Shown here piece after piece: positions 1 to 9,841 of a stretch of DNA of 47,646 nt. Positions within the stretch are counted from its first letter, which is position 1, and every line of letters starts with the position of its first letter. The notes under the pieces were generated by a model. The model was not told the origin of the DNA. It saw nothing but the letters and a program-made list of their open reading frames with translations, and did not search any database. The DNA is from Bacillota bacterium (GTDB lineage: Bacteria; Bacillota; Bacilli; Alicyclobacillales; SLC66), in the NCBI GenBank assembly GCA_021785975.1, contig JAJYOE010000007.1:1-47646 (forward strand), given 5' to 3'. Both the position numbers and the translations under genes were made by a program.

Positions 1-692
1 GATCTCGATGCAATCACCCGAATGATGATGAAGCTAAGCGGCAGGGTGAGAAATACCACCACCGTCATGAGGGGGCTGATCGTCAGCATCATGACAATCA
101 CGCCGATAAAGGTGATCGCCGATGTAATTAATTGAGTGAGGCTTTGCTGAAGTGTATTGCTGATATTGTCAAAATCATTGATAAAGCGGCTCATGATGTC
201 ACCATGAGGGTGCGAGTCAAAATAGCGTAGCGGCAATCGAGATAGCTTCTCATTGACCTGTTTACGGATGGTGTACACCGTTTTTTGCGCCACGCCTGCC
301 ATCAAGTATTGCTGCACGAAACTGAATAAGGAACTGAAGACATAGACGACAAAAAGTAAGAACACGTCGCGAATGAGCGCCGGGAAATTCACACTGTTAC
401 CGTGATGACCTCCAAATTTGTTCATGATGCCAGAGGCTAGCACATTGGTCGCGTTCGCCAAAATTTTGGGGCTGATGATGGTGAAGACCGTGCCAAATAC
501 GGCGGCGATGAAAACGGTGAGTAACAACCATGCATGTGGCTTAAAGTAGGCAATGAGTCGATATAATGTCGCTTTGAAATTCTTCGCTTTTTGCACTGGC
601 ATGCCGATTGCGCCAGGACCTCCAAAAGGTCTGGGACCATTGCCTCTGTCCATAGGAGCCCGAGGGGACATTGCGTTTCTATTCGCTTCCAT
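1..692 (-). CDS. ABC transporter, TM-NBD half-transporter (partial, cut by window edge)
   Basis: N-terminal 230 residues of an ABC exporter half-transporter; the ATPase domain lies beyond the left edge. The ATG at 692-690 overlaps the TGA of the upstream gene as TGATG, and a GAGGAGG site lies inside that gene, so the pair is translationally coupled. A Gly/Pro-rich cytoplasmic N-terminus precedes a motif ending AKNFKATLYRLIAYFKP, typical of YfiC-like subunits. Predicted membrane segments follow. SRFINDFDNI matches the coupling region of type-1 exporters. It is most likely the catalytic partner in a heterodimeric drug or lipid exporter. The substrate cannot be read from sequence. Confidence 0.9.
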   Translation of the reverse strand, partial: MEANRNAMSPRAPMDRGNGPRPFGGPGAIGMPVQKAKNFKATLYRLIAYFKPHAWLLLTVFIAAVFGTVFTIISPKILANATNVLASGIMNKFGGHHGNSVNFPALIRDVFLLFVVYVFSSLFSFVQQYLMAGVAQKTVYTIRKQVNEKLSRLPLRYFDSHPHGDIMSRFINDFDNISNTLQQSLTQLITSAITFIGVIVMMLTISPLMTVVVFLTLPLSFIIIRVIASR

Positions 693-2425
693 CAGGCAAT
701 TTCCTCCTCTGACAACTGGGATGTCACAATTTCGCGATAGACATTACATGTATTCATCAGTTCCTGGTGTTTTCCAATTCCCGCAATCCGGCCATCATCT
801 AGTACGATGATCTGGTCCGCATCCATGATGGTGCTGACCCGTTGTGCGACAATCAGCACGGTAGATTGATTAGTTTCCGCTTTTAATGCTGTACGCAGCT
901 TCGCATCGGTGGTAAAGTCGAGCGCCGAAAAACTGTCGTCAAACAGGTAAATGAGAGGACGGCGCACGATGGCTCTTGCGATCGAGAGGCGCTGTTTTTG
1001 TCCTCCAGATACGTTAGTCCCGCCTTGGGAGATGTAGGTATCCATTCCTTCTTGCATCCCATCGATAAACTCGGTCGCTTGTGCAACGTCTGCCGCATGC
1101 CTTATCTCCTCATCTGCCGCGTCCTCTTTACCATAGCGAATGTTGTCCGCAATGGTTCCCGAAAATAGCACGGCTTTTTGGGGGACATAGCCGATCATCG
1201 ATCGCAACTCTTCTTGGGAAAGTTCTCGGATATCCATATGGTCAATGAGAATAGATCCGCTGCTACTATCGTAAAACCTGGGGATTAGGTTGATTAGTGT
1301 CGATTTTCCAGCGCCGGTTCCGCCGATGATCGCCGTAATTTGCCCTGGTAATGCACGAAAGCTGATCCCCTCAAGTGCAGGTTTTTCCGCTCCCGGATAG
1401 CTGAAAAATACATTGCGGAATTCTACCAATCCACTTCGCTCGGTATTTAAGACAACCCGAGAAGATTCTTGGTCGCTAATCATTGGCGTCAAATCCAGCA
1501 CTTCATTGATTCTCGTCGCTGATGCGGAGGCTCTTGGGATCATAAAAAACATCATGGAGACCATCATCACCGCGAATAAAATTTGCATCACGTACTGTAA
1601 AAATGCCATCAAATTGCCAATGAGCATGGCCCCATCATTGATGCGGATGCCGCCAAACCATAGAATTGCCAGCGTAGAGAGGTTAATGATCAGCATCATG
1701 AGGGGTTGCATAGAGGCCATGATTCGGTTGACTCTGGTTGCGGTATCGGTCAAATCAAAGTTGGCCTCGTCAAAGCGATTTTTTTCATAATCGATTCGAT
1801 GAAATGAACGGATGACACGGATGCCCATCAGATTTTCTCGAAGCACTCGATTGAGCCGATCAATTTTGAATTGCATGGCACGAAAGAGGGAAATTCCTTT
1901 TCTCAGCACCGCATAAATAGTGAGGGCAAGAATGGGGATAATGACGACGATTACCAGCGACAACTTTGCGTCTGTGAGTACCGCCATGATGATACCACCG
2001 ATCGCCATCATTGGCGCCATGACCATCATGCGCAAGGACATATTGAAGAATTGCTGGACCTGGGTAATGTCGTTAGTGGTTCGCGTAATCAGCGAAGCTG
2101 TCCCAATCTGGTCAAATTCGTGAAGAACAAATTCTTCCACATGGGCAAATAACTTAGCGCGCAGGGTTTTGCCAAAGCCTGTCGAGATTCTGGCAGCCAG
2201 CCAACTGGCCATGATGGAAAAAAGCACTCCGGCCACGGTCACCAGCAGCATAAAACCGCCGATGCGGATAATATACGAGATGTCCACTTTGGCAATCCCG
2301 GTATCAACTATGTCAGACATCAGATTGGGAAGATAAAGGCTAGAAAGTGACTGCAAAAAAATAAACATCAGCACCAAGATGATAGAAATTCGGTAGGGTT
2401 TTAAGAGCTTGAGTAATCGGGTCAT
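692..2425 (-). CDS. Heterodimeric ABC exporter subunit with degenerate ATPase site (YfiB/BmrC-like)
   Basis: Complete 577-residue half-transporter: an N-terminal six-helix membrane domain (about 10-300) and a C-terminal ATPase. Walker A GGTGAGKST is at 368-376, signature VSGGQ at 472-476, and Walker B LIYLFDD ends at 497. The residue after the Walker B Asp is Asp where an active site has Glu. That is the hallmark of the degenerate subunit in heterodimeric exporters such as BmrC/D and TM287/288 (family knowledge). ATG at 2425 is chosen over an in-frame ATG at 2455 because GAGAAGGGA sits just upstream and the protein then starts MTRLLKLLKPYR, as in relatives. It overlaps the partner gene by one base. 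Confidence 0.93.
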   Translation of the reverse strand: MTRLLKLLKPYRISIILVLMFIFLQSLSSLYLPNLMSDIVDTGIAKVDISYIIRIGGFMLLVTVAGVLFSIMASWLAARISTGFGKTLRAKLFAHVEEFVLHEFDQIGTASLITRTTNDITQVQQFFNMSLRMMVMAPMMAIGGIIMAVLTDAKLSLVIVVIIPILALTIYAVLRKGISLFRAMQFKIDRLNRVLRENLMGIRVIRSFHRIDYEKNRFDEANFDLTDTATRVNRIMASMQPLMMLIINLSTLAILWFGGIRINDGAMLIGNLMAFLQYVMQILFAVMMVSMMFFMIPRASASATRINEVLDLTPMISDQESSRVVLNTERSGLVEFRNVFFSYPGAEKPALEGISFRALPGQITAIIGGTGAGKSTLINLIPRFYDSSSGSILIDHMDIRELSQEELRSMIGYVPQKAVLFSGTIADNIRYGKEDAADEEIRHAADVAQATEFIDGMQEGMDTYISQGGTNVSGGQKQRLSIARAIVRRPLIYLFDDSFSALDFTTDAKLRTALKAETNQSTVLIVAQRVSTIMDADQIIVLDDGRIAGIGKHQELMNTCNVYREIVTSQLSEEEIA

Positions 2426-2462
2426 AGGTTCCCTTCTCACTAGTGGATTAATCATTTTCTAA

Positions 2463-2468
2463 ATTATA
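2463..2468 (-). promoter_or_regulatory. Candidate -10 box of the ABC exporter operon
   Basis: TATAAT on the minus strand about 38 bases upstream of the ATG at 2425. The -35 (TTACCT at 18-base spacing) is weak, so only the -10 is convincing. Confidence 0.4.
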
Positions 2469-2533
2469 TTAAAACATGCACTGAGCAGGTAAGACCACAA
2501 AAAAAGCAATGGTTCACGAAATGTTTTTATCCA

Positions 2534-2571
2534 TAAAAAAAGGACTGCCCTGACGTGCAAAGGTAGTCCTT
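2534..2571 (-). terminator. Rho-independent terminator of the sleB-like gene
   Basis: A ten-pair stem (2540-2549 with 2562-2571, one G-T wobble) is followed on the minus strand by a run of T. It lies just downstream of the stop of the wall-hydrolase gene. Confidence 0.85.
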
Positions 2572-2613
2572 GATTAGGTGAAATTTAAAGTGGTTGTCAC
2601 TTATAGTTGGTGA

Positions 2614-3390
2614 TTACCTGGCAAATATCAACTGATCAATTTGTGCAATAAAGGGTTGCGTTCTCACCCAACTTGATGCAGGCGTCTGTGCAGGATTATA
2701 AAACACCAGTGCACCTGGCACGATGTCCTCACCATTATCCAGCACGTCCTTTGCAGCCTGGATGCTGCTTGGCGATGGGGCTGAATAGATAAAACCATTG
2801 GCAACGCTGGTAAATTGGTAGTGGCCGCTATTTACCTGGAAAACTACTTGTTGTACTGTGCTACCATAACCGTCATTCATTCGGTGAAGTATGACGTCAC
2901 CGACAGCGACCTGCGCCTGCAATGTTTCTCCGGTCGCTTCTGCGTTAATGACATGTTCCATCCAGTACATGTTTTGTTGCGAAATAGTCGAAGATGAAGT
3001 ACTTGGCGTCGTTGCAGTCGTTGGCATTGTTCCAGGCAGTTGCAGCACGCTTCCTACGATTAAGTCGTTGGGATTGACTGACGGATTGGCAGCAACGAGT
3101 GCCTGAACCGAAACGCCAAATTCATTTGCGATGATCCACAGTGTGTCGCCAGGCTTAACGGTGACAGTCTTCATGGGGAGTTGCAAAACAGTACCGACGA
3201 TCAGGTCATTGGGGTTTACTTTGGGATTGGCGGCAAGAAGCGCCTGAAGCGAAATCCCATTAGCATTTGCGATGGTCCACATGGTGTTTCCGGGCTCTAC
3301 AGTGACCGCGTTACTCGCTGCTAATGCAGGCATAGCGCCTACACCAATCAGCAAAAGAGCAGTAAAGATCGAGAAATACAGCTTACGCAT
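2614..3390 (-). CDS. Secreted LysM-SleB cell-wall hydrolase (spore cortex-lytic type)
   Basis: 258 residues. A signal peptide has a hydrophobic core at about 6-20 and cleavage near ALAA (22-25). Two LysM peptidoglycan-binding repeats follow at about 28-72 and 75-119, then a Thr/Ser-rich linker and a SleB/CwlJ hydrolase domain (about 140-258). In that domain NAEATGE carries the likely catalytic Glu151, followed by QVAVGDVILHR and GALVFYNPAQT. This family contains the lytic transglycosylases that degrade spore cortex during germination. Family members also act on vegetative wall, and two LysM repeats suggest general wall binding. AAAGGA precedes the ATG. It is a single-gene unit with its own terminator. 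Confidence 0.88.
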   Translation of the reverse strand: MRKLYFSIFTALLLIGVGAMPALAASNAVTVEPGNTMWTIANANGISLQALLAANPKVNPNDLIVGTVLQLPMKTVTVKPGDTLWIIANEFGVSVQALVAANPSVNPNDLIVGSVLQLPGTMPTTATTPSTSSSTISQQNMYWMEHVINAEATGETLQAQVAVGDVILHRMNDGYGSTVQQVVFQVNSGHYQFTSVANGFIYSAPSPSSIQAAKDVLDNGEDIVPGALVFYNPAQTPASSWVRTQPFIAQIDQLIFAR

Positions 3391-3541
3391 CGTATCATCC
3401 TTTCATTATACCCACTCGTCGGTTACACTCCCTATTTTGGTTTCGGTAAGTATAGCATGGTGAATCATCAGATAGGGAATCCAATTTATGGGTTGCGAGG
3501 ATGATGCATTGGGTCGTTAAGAAAAAAAGGCAGGGGATTAT

Positions 3542-4090
3542 TTACAAAAATAATCGTCGAACTTCTATGTTTAAATCATCAAAAATGCCACAATAAAGCA
3601 TAGTGGTTTCCATCGTATCGAAGATGTCTGGTTCACGGAAAACATTTTCCTGAAAAAAATACACTTCTACCAGCTCATTGACGGGGTCAACAATCCAGTA
3701 TTCCCTTACACCAGATGCTCGGTATTTTCTTAACTTGACACCTTTGTCCTTACTTGCCGTGGCCCTGCTTAACACTTCAACGATCAAATCAGGTGCGCCG
3801 ACACAACCTTTTTCTAGAATTTTTGACGAATCACAAATGACTACCAAATCTGGTTCCACGTGTTCTTCGCTGTTGGCATTCCACCAAACACCAAAGGGGG
3901 CCGTGTAAACTTTGCATGGTTTATTTTTTAAATAGAGGATGAATTCACCAATCAGGTTGGTGATAATGCGCTGGTGAATTTCAAGTGGCGGTGGGGTCAT
4001 GTCATAGATGATGCCATCAATTACTTCATAACGTTCGGGAAAATCCGCTGGTGAGAATTTCGTGAAATTCAAAGTAAACACCCCAGTCAC
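3542..4090 (-). CDS. Uma2 family protein (DUF820, PD-(D/E)xK nuclease fold)
   Basis: About 182 residues. Recognisable Uma2 motifs run in order: RYEVIDGIIYDMTPPP near the start, HQRIITNL, VEPDLVVICD, GAPDLIVEVLS, then a Lys in KLRKYRASGVREYWIVDP. The EVIDG Glu, the two PD pairs, the EVLS Glu and the downstream Lys form a PD-(D/E)xK-like site. Despite the name 'restriction endonuclease' in databases, a function is not established for most members. The start is unsure: GTG at 4090 has no clear ribosome site, and a second in-frame GTG lies at 4081. It stands alone between unrelated genes, as this often mobile family usually does. Confidence 0.85.
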   Translation of the reverse strand: MTGVFTLNFTKFSPADFPERYEVIDGIIYDMTPPPLEIHQRIITNLIGEFILYLKNKPCKVYTAPFGVWWNANSEEHVEPDLVVICDSSKILEKGCVGAPDLIVEVLSRATASKDKGVKLRKYRASGVREYWIVDPVNELVEVYFFQENVFREPDIFDTMETTMLYCGIFDDLNIEVRRLFL

Positions 4091-4256
4091 CGATTAATAG
4101 TAAGCGTTGGTCAATCAACATTTATTAATAACAGTTTATCAAATCATGAAACTTTTCATAAGGGTGTCAGTTCTTTATGATGAAACAGAGGACTCAAATT
4201 AGAACGACAGACAAAGACTAGAACTAGATCATTTTGTACGAAATGGAGTGTTGTTC

Positions 4257-6308
4257 ATGTCTGAAAGAGCTAATCGCCTTATTCATGAAAAATCACCTTA
4301 CCTGCTTCAACATGCGCACAATCCTGTCGATTGGTATTCGTGGGGAGAAGAGGCGTTTGAAATAGCAACAAGGGAAAATAAGCCTATCTTTTTATCTATT
4401 GGTTATAGCACCTGTCATTGGTGCCATGTGATGGAAAGGGAATCGTTTGAAGATCAGGAAGTGGCAGATTACTTAAATCAACACTTTATTGCAATAAAAG
4501 TGGATAGGGAAGAACGCCCTGATATTGATCAAATTTACATGGATGCGTGCATGGCGTTGACTGGTCAAGGCGGGTGGCCACTTACCCTAATCCTTACGCC
4601 ACAAGGAAAGCCATTTTTCGCAGGCACGTACTTTCCGAAAACCAGAAAATACGGTCACATGGGATTACTGGACTTGCTACCAAGAATTGTGGAAGTATGG
4701 AAAAACGAGCGAGAGAAAGCAGAATCGATCGGTGAACAGTTGACGAATGCGCTTCGCGATGCGAGGCAAAAAGAAAATCGCGACAAGACGCCTGACTCGT
4801 CTTTCTTTGAAGAATTGTATGAAGATTTTGCAGCTACTTTTGACAAGCATCATGGTGGGTTTGGCGAAGCGCCAAAATTCCCGTCACCGCAGAACTTGTT
4901 ATTTTTACTTCGATACCACGCGAAGAATCATCACGAACAAGCGCTGAGCATGGTGTTGCGGACACTTGAAAAAATGCATCGTGGAGGGATCTATGATCAT
5001 ATCGGCGGTGGATTTTCCCGTTATTCGACCGATCCCAAGTGGCTCGTTCCCCATTTTGAAAAAATGTTGTATGATAATGCGCTTTTAACGCATGCATATC
5101 TGGATGCCTATCACGTGACCCAGGACCCCGTATGGGAGGGGATTGCCAGGCACATTCTCGATTATGTGTTGCGCGACATGTGTGGCGATAATGGTGCCTT
5201 TTTTGCTGCAGAAGATGCAGATTCAGAAGGGGAGGAAGGGAAATTCTATCTATTTTCCGTGACAGACATCCAGTCGATTTTGGGGGATGACGCCAAGTCG
5301 TTTATCCGTTACTTTGGCATGACGGAAACGGGGAATTTTGAAGGAAAAAACATTCTTCACCTGCAAACGATGACGAATCAAGAGTGGCACGACTGGGTAT
5401 TGAAGTCAAGCGTTGCATCTCGCCATCTGGAGGAATTGGGCAAAAAAGTCTTTACCAACAGGGAAGCGCGAGTCCATCCTTTTAAGGACGATAAAGTGTT
5501 GCTTGGATGGAATGGGCTGATGATTTCGGCACTAGCAAAAGTAGCCCGTTTGACAGGGGAAAACCACTATCTTGGTGCCGCTATACGCGCAAATGACTTC
5601 TTAAATCAGCACTTGCGAGGAAGTGACGGCAGATATTATTCACGGTATCGGGATGGAGAAGCCAAGCACCTGGCCTATCTTGAGGATTATGCGTACTTTG
5701 CATGGGCACAACTGGAGTTGTACGAAACCACGATGGAGATCTCCTATCTGCAACAAGCCATTAAACTGGCTAAAGCAATAGACCAATTATTTGGTGATGA
5801 GGATCGAGGTGGTTATTTTCTAAGCGGCCATGATGCAGAAACACTGATCGCCAGAACCAAATCATGGTATGACGGGGCGCTTCCCTCTGGTAATTCCGTT
5901 GCCACCTACGTACTTGCTAAATTAGCGATGTTGACAGGGCAGGAGGACATCATCGCAGCCCGGGACAGGCAAATTTATGCAGGATATGGAGAGGCGCGTA
6001 AACACCCTTCAGGCTATGCGTTTTATGCGATGGCGCTACAATTGGTGTTGTGGCCGACAAAAGAAGTTGTCATCGCAACAAAGGAAAAAAATCAAACAGA
6101 CCCATGGGTCTCTGCCATTCAGCGTAAATTTTTGCCGCAGATGAGTTTGTTGCATCGGTCATTGGATGAGGAATCGACCATCGATGCACTCGCGCCATTT
6201 ACGATTGGGCAAAATCCGTTAAATGGTGAGCCTGCGGCATACGTATGCGAAAACTATGCCTGCCATACACCAGTGACAAGTTGGAGAGAGCTAGAAAACC
6301 TTCTCTAG
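4257..6308 (+). CDS. yyaL: YyaL/SSP411-like protein: DUF255 thioredoxin domain plus six-hairpin domain
   Basis: 683 residues. The N-terminus matches DUF255: [18 protein letters not shown], then a CxxC pair in CHWCH (Cys53, Cys56), [10 protein letters not shown] and GQGGWPLT. The rest is an alpha/alpha-barrel of the kind seen in N-acylglucosamine epimerase-like enzymes ([38 protein letters not shown]). The family is nearly universal, and its biochemical role is not firmly known. ATG at 4257 is preferred over the GTG at 4248 because GGAG lies eight bases upstream and MSERANRL is the usual start. The upstream gap (4091-4256) shows no other gene. Confidence 0.92.
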   Translation: MSERANRLIHEKSPYLLQHAHNPVDWYSWGEEAFEIATRENKPIFLSIGYSTCHWCHVMERESFEDQEVADYLNQHFIAIKVDREERPDIDQIYMDACMALTGQGGWPLTLILTPQGKPFFAGTYFPKTRKYGHMGLLDLLPRIVEVWKNEREKAESIGEQLTNALRDARQKENRDKTPDSSFFEELYEDFAATFDKHHGGFGEAPKFPSPQNLLFLLRYHAKNHHEQALSMVLRTLEKMHRGGIYDHIGGGFSRYSTDPKWLVPHFEKMLYDNALLTHAYLDAYHVTQDPVWEGIARHILDYVLRDMCGDNGAFFAAEDADSEGEEGKFYLFSVTDIQSILGDDAKSFIRYFGMTETGNFEGKNILHLQTMTNQEWHDWVLKSSVASRHLEELGKKVFTNREARVHPFKDDKVLLGWNGLMISALAKVARLTGENHYLGAAIRANDFLNQHLRGSDGRYYSRYRDGEAKHLAYLEDYAYFAWAQLELYETTMEISYLQQAIKLAKAIDQLFGDEDRGGYFLSGHDAETLIARTKSWYDGALPSGNSVATYVLAKLAMLTGQEDIIAARDRQIYAGYGEARKHPSGYAFYAMALQLVLWPTKEVVIATKEKNQTDPWVSAIQRKFLPQMSLLHRSLDEESTIDALAPFTIGQNPLNGEPAAYVCENYACHTPVTSWRELENLL

Positions 6309-6318
6309 CTTATCTCCA

Positions 6319-7011
6319 CTACTTAAAGAATTTCGGATCCAATTTTGAACGGTTCAGCATTTCTTCAAATGATTCTTCATCTTCTTCTGGTGCAAAAAGT
6401 GCTGCAAAATCATCCTCTTCAGCGATAGGTTTCTGTTTGACTTTTTGTTTGCCAGTAGTATTTTTGCCGGTGGAAACTGATTTTGGCTTTCCTACCTGTT
6501 CTTTTAATTTCATCAAGGCAGACAGTTGATCGGTGTTCAACATTTGTCGCAGCGTTAATGGATCTTCGTCATGGTTCCCAACAACGTGTGGTTTTTTGGC
6601 TTTTTGGGTCTTGGTTCCGGAAGATGTTGGTTCGTCCAATACTTCTTGTACATTCACTTCATCCTGACGATTGCGGGAATGATGTTTCTTTTTCTTGAAA
6701 TGCTTCACATCTTTGCGTTCTTCATCGAGAAACCCCGATTTGATCATTTCTTCAAGAAGTAGTTCTGGTGATGCAGTGACAATAAATATCTCCTGTACTG
6801 CCGTGGTGGTTTTGGCAAGTAATTTTAACCCATTGTCTGTGTAGTACTGAAACGTGAGAGTCTCTTTGTAGCTTTTCGAAGGGGAAATCGTGCCTGTTAA
6901 AATCGCATCTACTTCATCCAGTTCCGCAATGCTTCTCAATGTCTTACCAAAGTCACCGATAATGGTATGTAATACTTTCAATTTGCCATCACGCCGGCGC
7001 AAATCACTCAT
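6319..7011 (-). CDS. DUF2103-like protein with long charged, probably disordered tail
   Basis: 230 residues. The first 90 or so form a folded-looking segment (VLHTIIGDFGKTL, ELDEVDAILTGTISP, GLKLLAKTTTAVQEIFIVT). It resembles DUF2103, annotated as predicted metal-binding and best known in archaea and cyanobacteria. I recall this match and cannot test it. From about residue 100 the sequence is rich in Lys, Glu, Ser and Thr with KKKKHH and EEDDFAALFAPEEDEES clusters, and is probably disordered. GGAGGG precedes the ATG. It is convergent with yyaL (10-base gap) and lies downstream of mdh on the same strand, separated by a terminator. Function unknown. Confidence 0.75.
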   Translation of the reverse strand: MSDLRRRDGKLKVLHTIIGDFGKTLRSIAELDEVDAILTGTISPSKSYKETLTFQYYTDNGLKLLAKTTTAVQEIFIVTASPELLLEEMIKSGFLDEERKDVKHFKKKKHHSRNRQDEVNVQEVLDEPTSSGTKTQKAKKPHVVGNHDEDPLTLRQMLNTDQLSALMKLKEQVGKPKSVSTGKNTTGKQKVKQKPIAEEDDFAALFAPEEDEESFEEMLNRSKLDPKFFK

Positions 7012-7026
7012 CTATAGCCCTCCGAT

Positions 7027-7059
7027 AAAAAGGGAAACAGGAACATAGCCCTGTTTCCC
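7027..7059 (-). terminator. Rho-independent terminator of mdh
   Basis: A perfect ten-pair stem (7032-7041 with 7050-7059) is followed on the minus strand by T-rich sequence. It separates mdh from the DUF2103-like gene. Confidence 0.88.
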
Positions 7060-7084
7060 AATGTAATGATTTGTGTTAATGCAA

Positions 7085-8008
7085 TTAGAGCTTGCTGAGT
7101 ACGCTGCGAACGCCATCTGCTGATTTATGCAGCGCTGTTTGCTCGTCTTCTGTCAGTTCGATTTGCATGATTTTTTCTACACCGTTTTTGCCAAGCAGAA
7201 CCGGAACGCCAAGGAACAAGTCGTTCACGCCGTATTCGCCGCGAACGAGCGCTGAGCAGGGGAGAATGCGTTTTTGGTCAAGCAGCATTGCTTCCACCAT
7301 TTCCACAATGGAGGCGCCAGGCGCATAGTATGCACTGCCAGTTTTAAGATAATTGACTATTTCCGCTCCGCCTTGGCGAGTGCGTTGCACAATTTTGTCC
7401 AAGGTTTCTTTGCTGAGCAGTGTTTCCACAGGAATTCCGCCAGCGTAGGTATAACGAACAAGTGGTACCATGTCATCGCCATGACCACCAAGCACGACGG
7501 CGGTAATGTCTTTCACAGACACACCGAGTTCAAGCGCGATAAAAGTGCGGAAGCGAGCACTGTCTAGCACGCCGCCAAGGCCGATTATGCGCTCAGCGGG
7601 GAACCCACTTTCCTGATAGGCCACTTGTGCCATGACGTCTGCAGGGTTGGTGACCAGCACCAGTTTGGCATTCGGGGAGCGGGGGGCGACTTCTTTTACG
7701 ACCGAACGAATGACTTTAACATTTGTGTCGACAAGGTCGTCGCGGCTCATTCCGGGTTTACGGGCAATACCTGCTGTGATTACGATGACATCCGAATCGG
7801 CTGTCTCATCATAGGAATTCGCACCGATGACATTGCTGCTATAGCCAAGCACAGGCGCAGCTTCCTGCATGTCAAGCGCTTTTCCCTGCGGGACGCCTTC
7901 CACGATATCAGTGAGCACCACATCGCCAAGTTCTTTCATCGATGCATAAAGCGCCACAGAAGCGCCGACATTGCCAGCACCTACTACTGTAATTTTTGCA
8001 CGTTTCAA
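7085..8008 (-). CDS. mdh: Malate dehydrogenase (NAD-dependent, LDH-like type)
   Basis: 307 residues. It interconverts malate and oxaloacetate in the cytoplasm. The NAD-binding glycine loop is VVGAGNVG (8-15), with Asp34 for the NAD ribose. Substrate residues are Arg83 and Arg89 in [10 protein letters not shown], Arg152, and the catalytic His176 in [13 protein letters not shown] rather than a Gln in this loop marks malate, not lactate, as substrate. TTG at 8008 is preferred over an upstream ATG at 8038: GGAG sits eight bases before it and the protein then begins [11 protein letters not shown] as expected. It is divergent from the methylmalonyl-CoA operon, whose product enters the same cycle as succinyl-CoA. 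Confidence 0.96.
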   Translation of the reverse strand: MKRAKITVVGAGNVGASVALYASMKELGDVVLTDIVEGVPQGKALDMQEAAPVLGYSSNVIGANSYDETADSDVIVITAGIARKPGMSRDDLVDTNVKVIRSVVKEVAPRSPNAKLVLVTNPADVMAQVAYQESGFPAERIIGLGGVLDSARFRTFIALELGVSVKDITAVVLGGHGDDMVPLVRYTYAGGIPVETLLSKETLDKIVQRTRQGGAEIVNYLKTGSAYYAPGASIVEMVEAMLLDQKRILPCSALVRGEYGVNDLFLGVPVLLGKNGVEKIMQIELTEDEQTALHKSADGVRSVLSKL

Positions 8009-8178
8009 AGGGTTGTCCACTCCTTTTCCAATACACATAATTTGGCGTTCTTGTTTCTACCCTTATAAGATTAACGAAATTACGGCATATAACGCAACCC
8101 AAATTCGAACAATAGTTGTTGCGAACTTGCGAATTTTTGCATGGAGTTATCGTCTGTAAGGGGTTAATGAAATAAATG

Positions 8179-8187
8179 TGTTATACT
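8179..8187 (+). promoter_or_regulatory. Candidate extended -10 promoter of the methylmalonyl-CoA operon
   Basis: TGT followed by TATACT, 34 bases before the TTG start of mutA. There is no acceptable -35 at 16-18 bases, which an extended -10 can tolerate. The rest of the 8009-8220 gap shows nothing I can name. Confidence 0.4.
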
Positions 8188-8220
8188 CATCATATGTTTA
8201 TTAATTCGGGGTGAAGAGAC

Positions 8221-9819
8221 TTGGATAAAGGCAAGAATAATGAACGGAAAGAGGTTTTTACGGTTTCTTCTGGCATGGAAGTCAAGCGGGTGTATGAACA
8301 ATCCGATTTGGCTGACGGCGTCGATTCGCGCCTTGGTGAACCCGGCGCGTATCCGTTTACAAGAGGGGTTCAATCCACCATGTATCGCGGCAGATTCTGG
8401 ACCATGCGGCAATACGCTGGTTTTGGCAGCGCCAAACAGACCAATGAGCGCTTTCGCTACCTTCTGCAACAAGGACAAACTGGTCTGTCTACCGCTTTTG
8501 ATCTGCCGACGCAAATCGGGTATGATGCTGATCACCCGTTTGCGTTAGGCGAGGTGGGAAAGGTCGGTGTTTCGATCTCCTCGCTCGCTGATATGGAAGT
8601 GCTTTTTGATCAGATTCCACTTGATCAGGTCAGTACGTCAATGACGATCAATGCGCCTGCCGCCATCCTTCTTGCGATGTATATCGCCGTGGGAGAGAAG
8701 CAGGGCGTTTCCATGGATAAACTTTCAGGCACAATTCAAAATGACATTTTAAAAGAATATGTCGCTCGCGGTACATATATATTTCCTCCTGGCCCTTCGA
8801 TGCGTCTGATCACCAATATATTTGAATTCTGCGCGAAAAAATTGCCGAAATTCAATACCATCAGCATTAGCGGCTATCATATTCGCGAAGCGGGGAGCAC
8901 TGCAGTGCAAGAAGTGGCATTTACTTTGGCCAATGCTCGTGCGTATGTAAACGCTGCCCTTAGTGCGGGGCTTCATATTGATGAGTTTGCGCCCAGACTT
9001 TCTTTCTTCTTTAATGCGCATAATTTATTTTTTGAAGAAATCGCCAAATACAGAGCAGCTCGACGAATCTGGGCAAGAATGATGAAAGAAGAATTCGGTG
9101 CAGAGAACGCTAAGTCTTTGCAACTTCGTTTCCATACCCAAACAGGCGGGTCCACTTTGACGGCGCAGCAACCAGACAACAACATAGTTCGAGTCACGTT
9201 GCAAGCGCTTGCCGCAGTGCTTGGCGGGACGCAAAGTTTGCATACCAATTCGCGGGATGAGGCGTTGGCTCTTCCCACGGAAGATTCGGCGAGAATTGCC
9301 CTTCGCACCCAACAAATCATCGCGCACGAGAGCGGAGTGGCGGACACAGTAGATCCACTTGGTGGATCTTATTATATGGAAGCACTGACAGATACGATTG
9401 AAAAACAAGTGCTCGATTACCTGCGCGTGATTGATGAGATGGGCGGCGCAGTGAGCGCGATTGAGCAAGGGTACATGCAGCGGGAAATTCATAACGCAGC
9501 CTATGAAACTCAACGCGCGATTGAGAGAAAAGACGAGATCGTCGTGGGTGTCAATGCGTTTACCGTCGAAAATGAAAAAGTTCCGGAATTACTTCGAGTG
9601 GATGAGAGCATTGAGCGGGAAGCGAAAGCCAATCTCCTCCAATTAAAAGCCACGCGCGACCAACAAGCGGTGGAATCAACGCTAAATGCGCTGCGAAGCG
9701 CTGCCAAAGGCGATGATAATTTAATGCCTTACATCCTTGATGCCGTTCGCGTCTATGCCACACTTGGCGAGATCGCGAATGTCCTGAGAGATGAATTTGG
9801 CGAATACAAACCAGTTTAA
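8221..9819 (+). CDS. mutA: Methylmalonyl-CoA mutase, catalytic (large) subunit
   Basis: 532 residues: the TIM-barrel half of a two-subunit B12 mutase converting (R)-methylmalonyl-CoA to succinyl-CoA. Residues that set substrate choice in the family are present: Tyr65 in TMRQYAGF and Arg183 in [12 protein letters not shown]. In isobutyryl- and 2-hydroxyisobutyryl-CoA mutases these are replaced, for example Ile and Gln in the latter. The catalytic His220 lies in [12 protein letters not shown], and [11 protein letters not shown] and [13 protein letters not shown] are strongly conserved. The B12-binding domain is absent from this chain and encoded by the next gene, 22 bases on. The TTG start follows a GGGGTG site. 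No MeaB/ArgK chaperone gene is visible. Confidence 0.95.
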   Translation: MDKGKNNERKEVFTVSSGMEVKRVYEQSDLADGVDSRLGEPGAYPFTRGVQSTMYRGRFWTMRQYAGFGSAKQTNERFRYLLQQGQTGLSTAFDLPTQIGYDADHPFALGEVGKVGVSISSLADMEVLFDQIPLDQVSTSMTINAPAAILLAMYIAVGEKQGVSMDKLSGTIQNDILKEYVARGTYIFPPGPSMRLITNIFEFCAKKLPKFNTISISGYHIREAGSTAVQEVAFTLANARAYVNAALSAGLHIDEFAPRLSFFFNAHNLFFEEIAKYRAARRIWARMMKEEFGAENAKSLQLRFHTQTGGSTLTAQQPDNNIVRVTLQALAAVLGGTQSLHTNSRDEALALPTEDSARIALRTQQIIAHESGVADTVDPLGGSYYMEALTDTIEKQVLDYLRVIDEMGGAVSAIEQGYMQREIHNAAYETQRAIERKDEIVVGVNAFTVENEKVPELLRVDESIEREAKANLLQLKATRDQQAVESTLNALRSAAKGDDNLMPYILDAVRVYATLGEIANVLRDEFGEYKPV

Positions 9820-9841
9820 CCATTAGAAAGGGGTTGTCTCA

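Noticed and set aside
5-420. Possible left-edge mobile element or truncated gene remnant
   Set aside because: Translation gives a continuous ABC exporter membrane domain; it is simply cut by the window.
437-640. 67-residue minus-strand frame near the left edge
   Set aside because: It is an alternative frame of the partial ABC transporter gene, whose real frame is open from 692 to the edge.
3542-4090. Uma2 gene as part of a restriction or defence island
   Set aside because: No methylase, specificity subunit or other defence gene is adjacent; Uma2 genes are commonly solitary.
9351-9369. Eight-pair inverted repeat around AGATCCAC
   Set aside because: It is inside mutA over the conserved DPLGGS codons; no regulatory context, probably coincidence.
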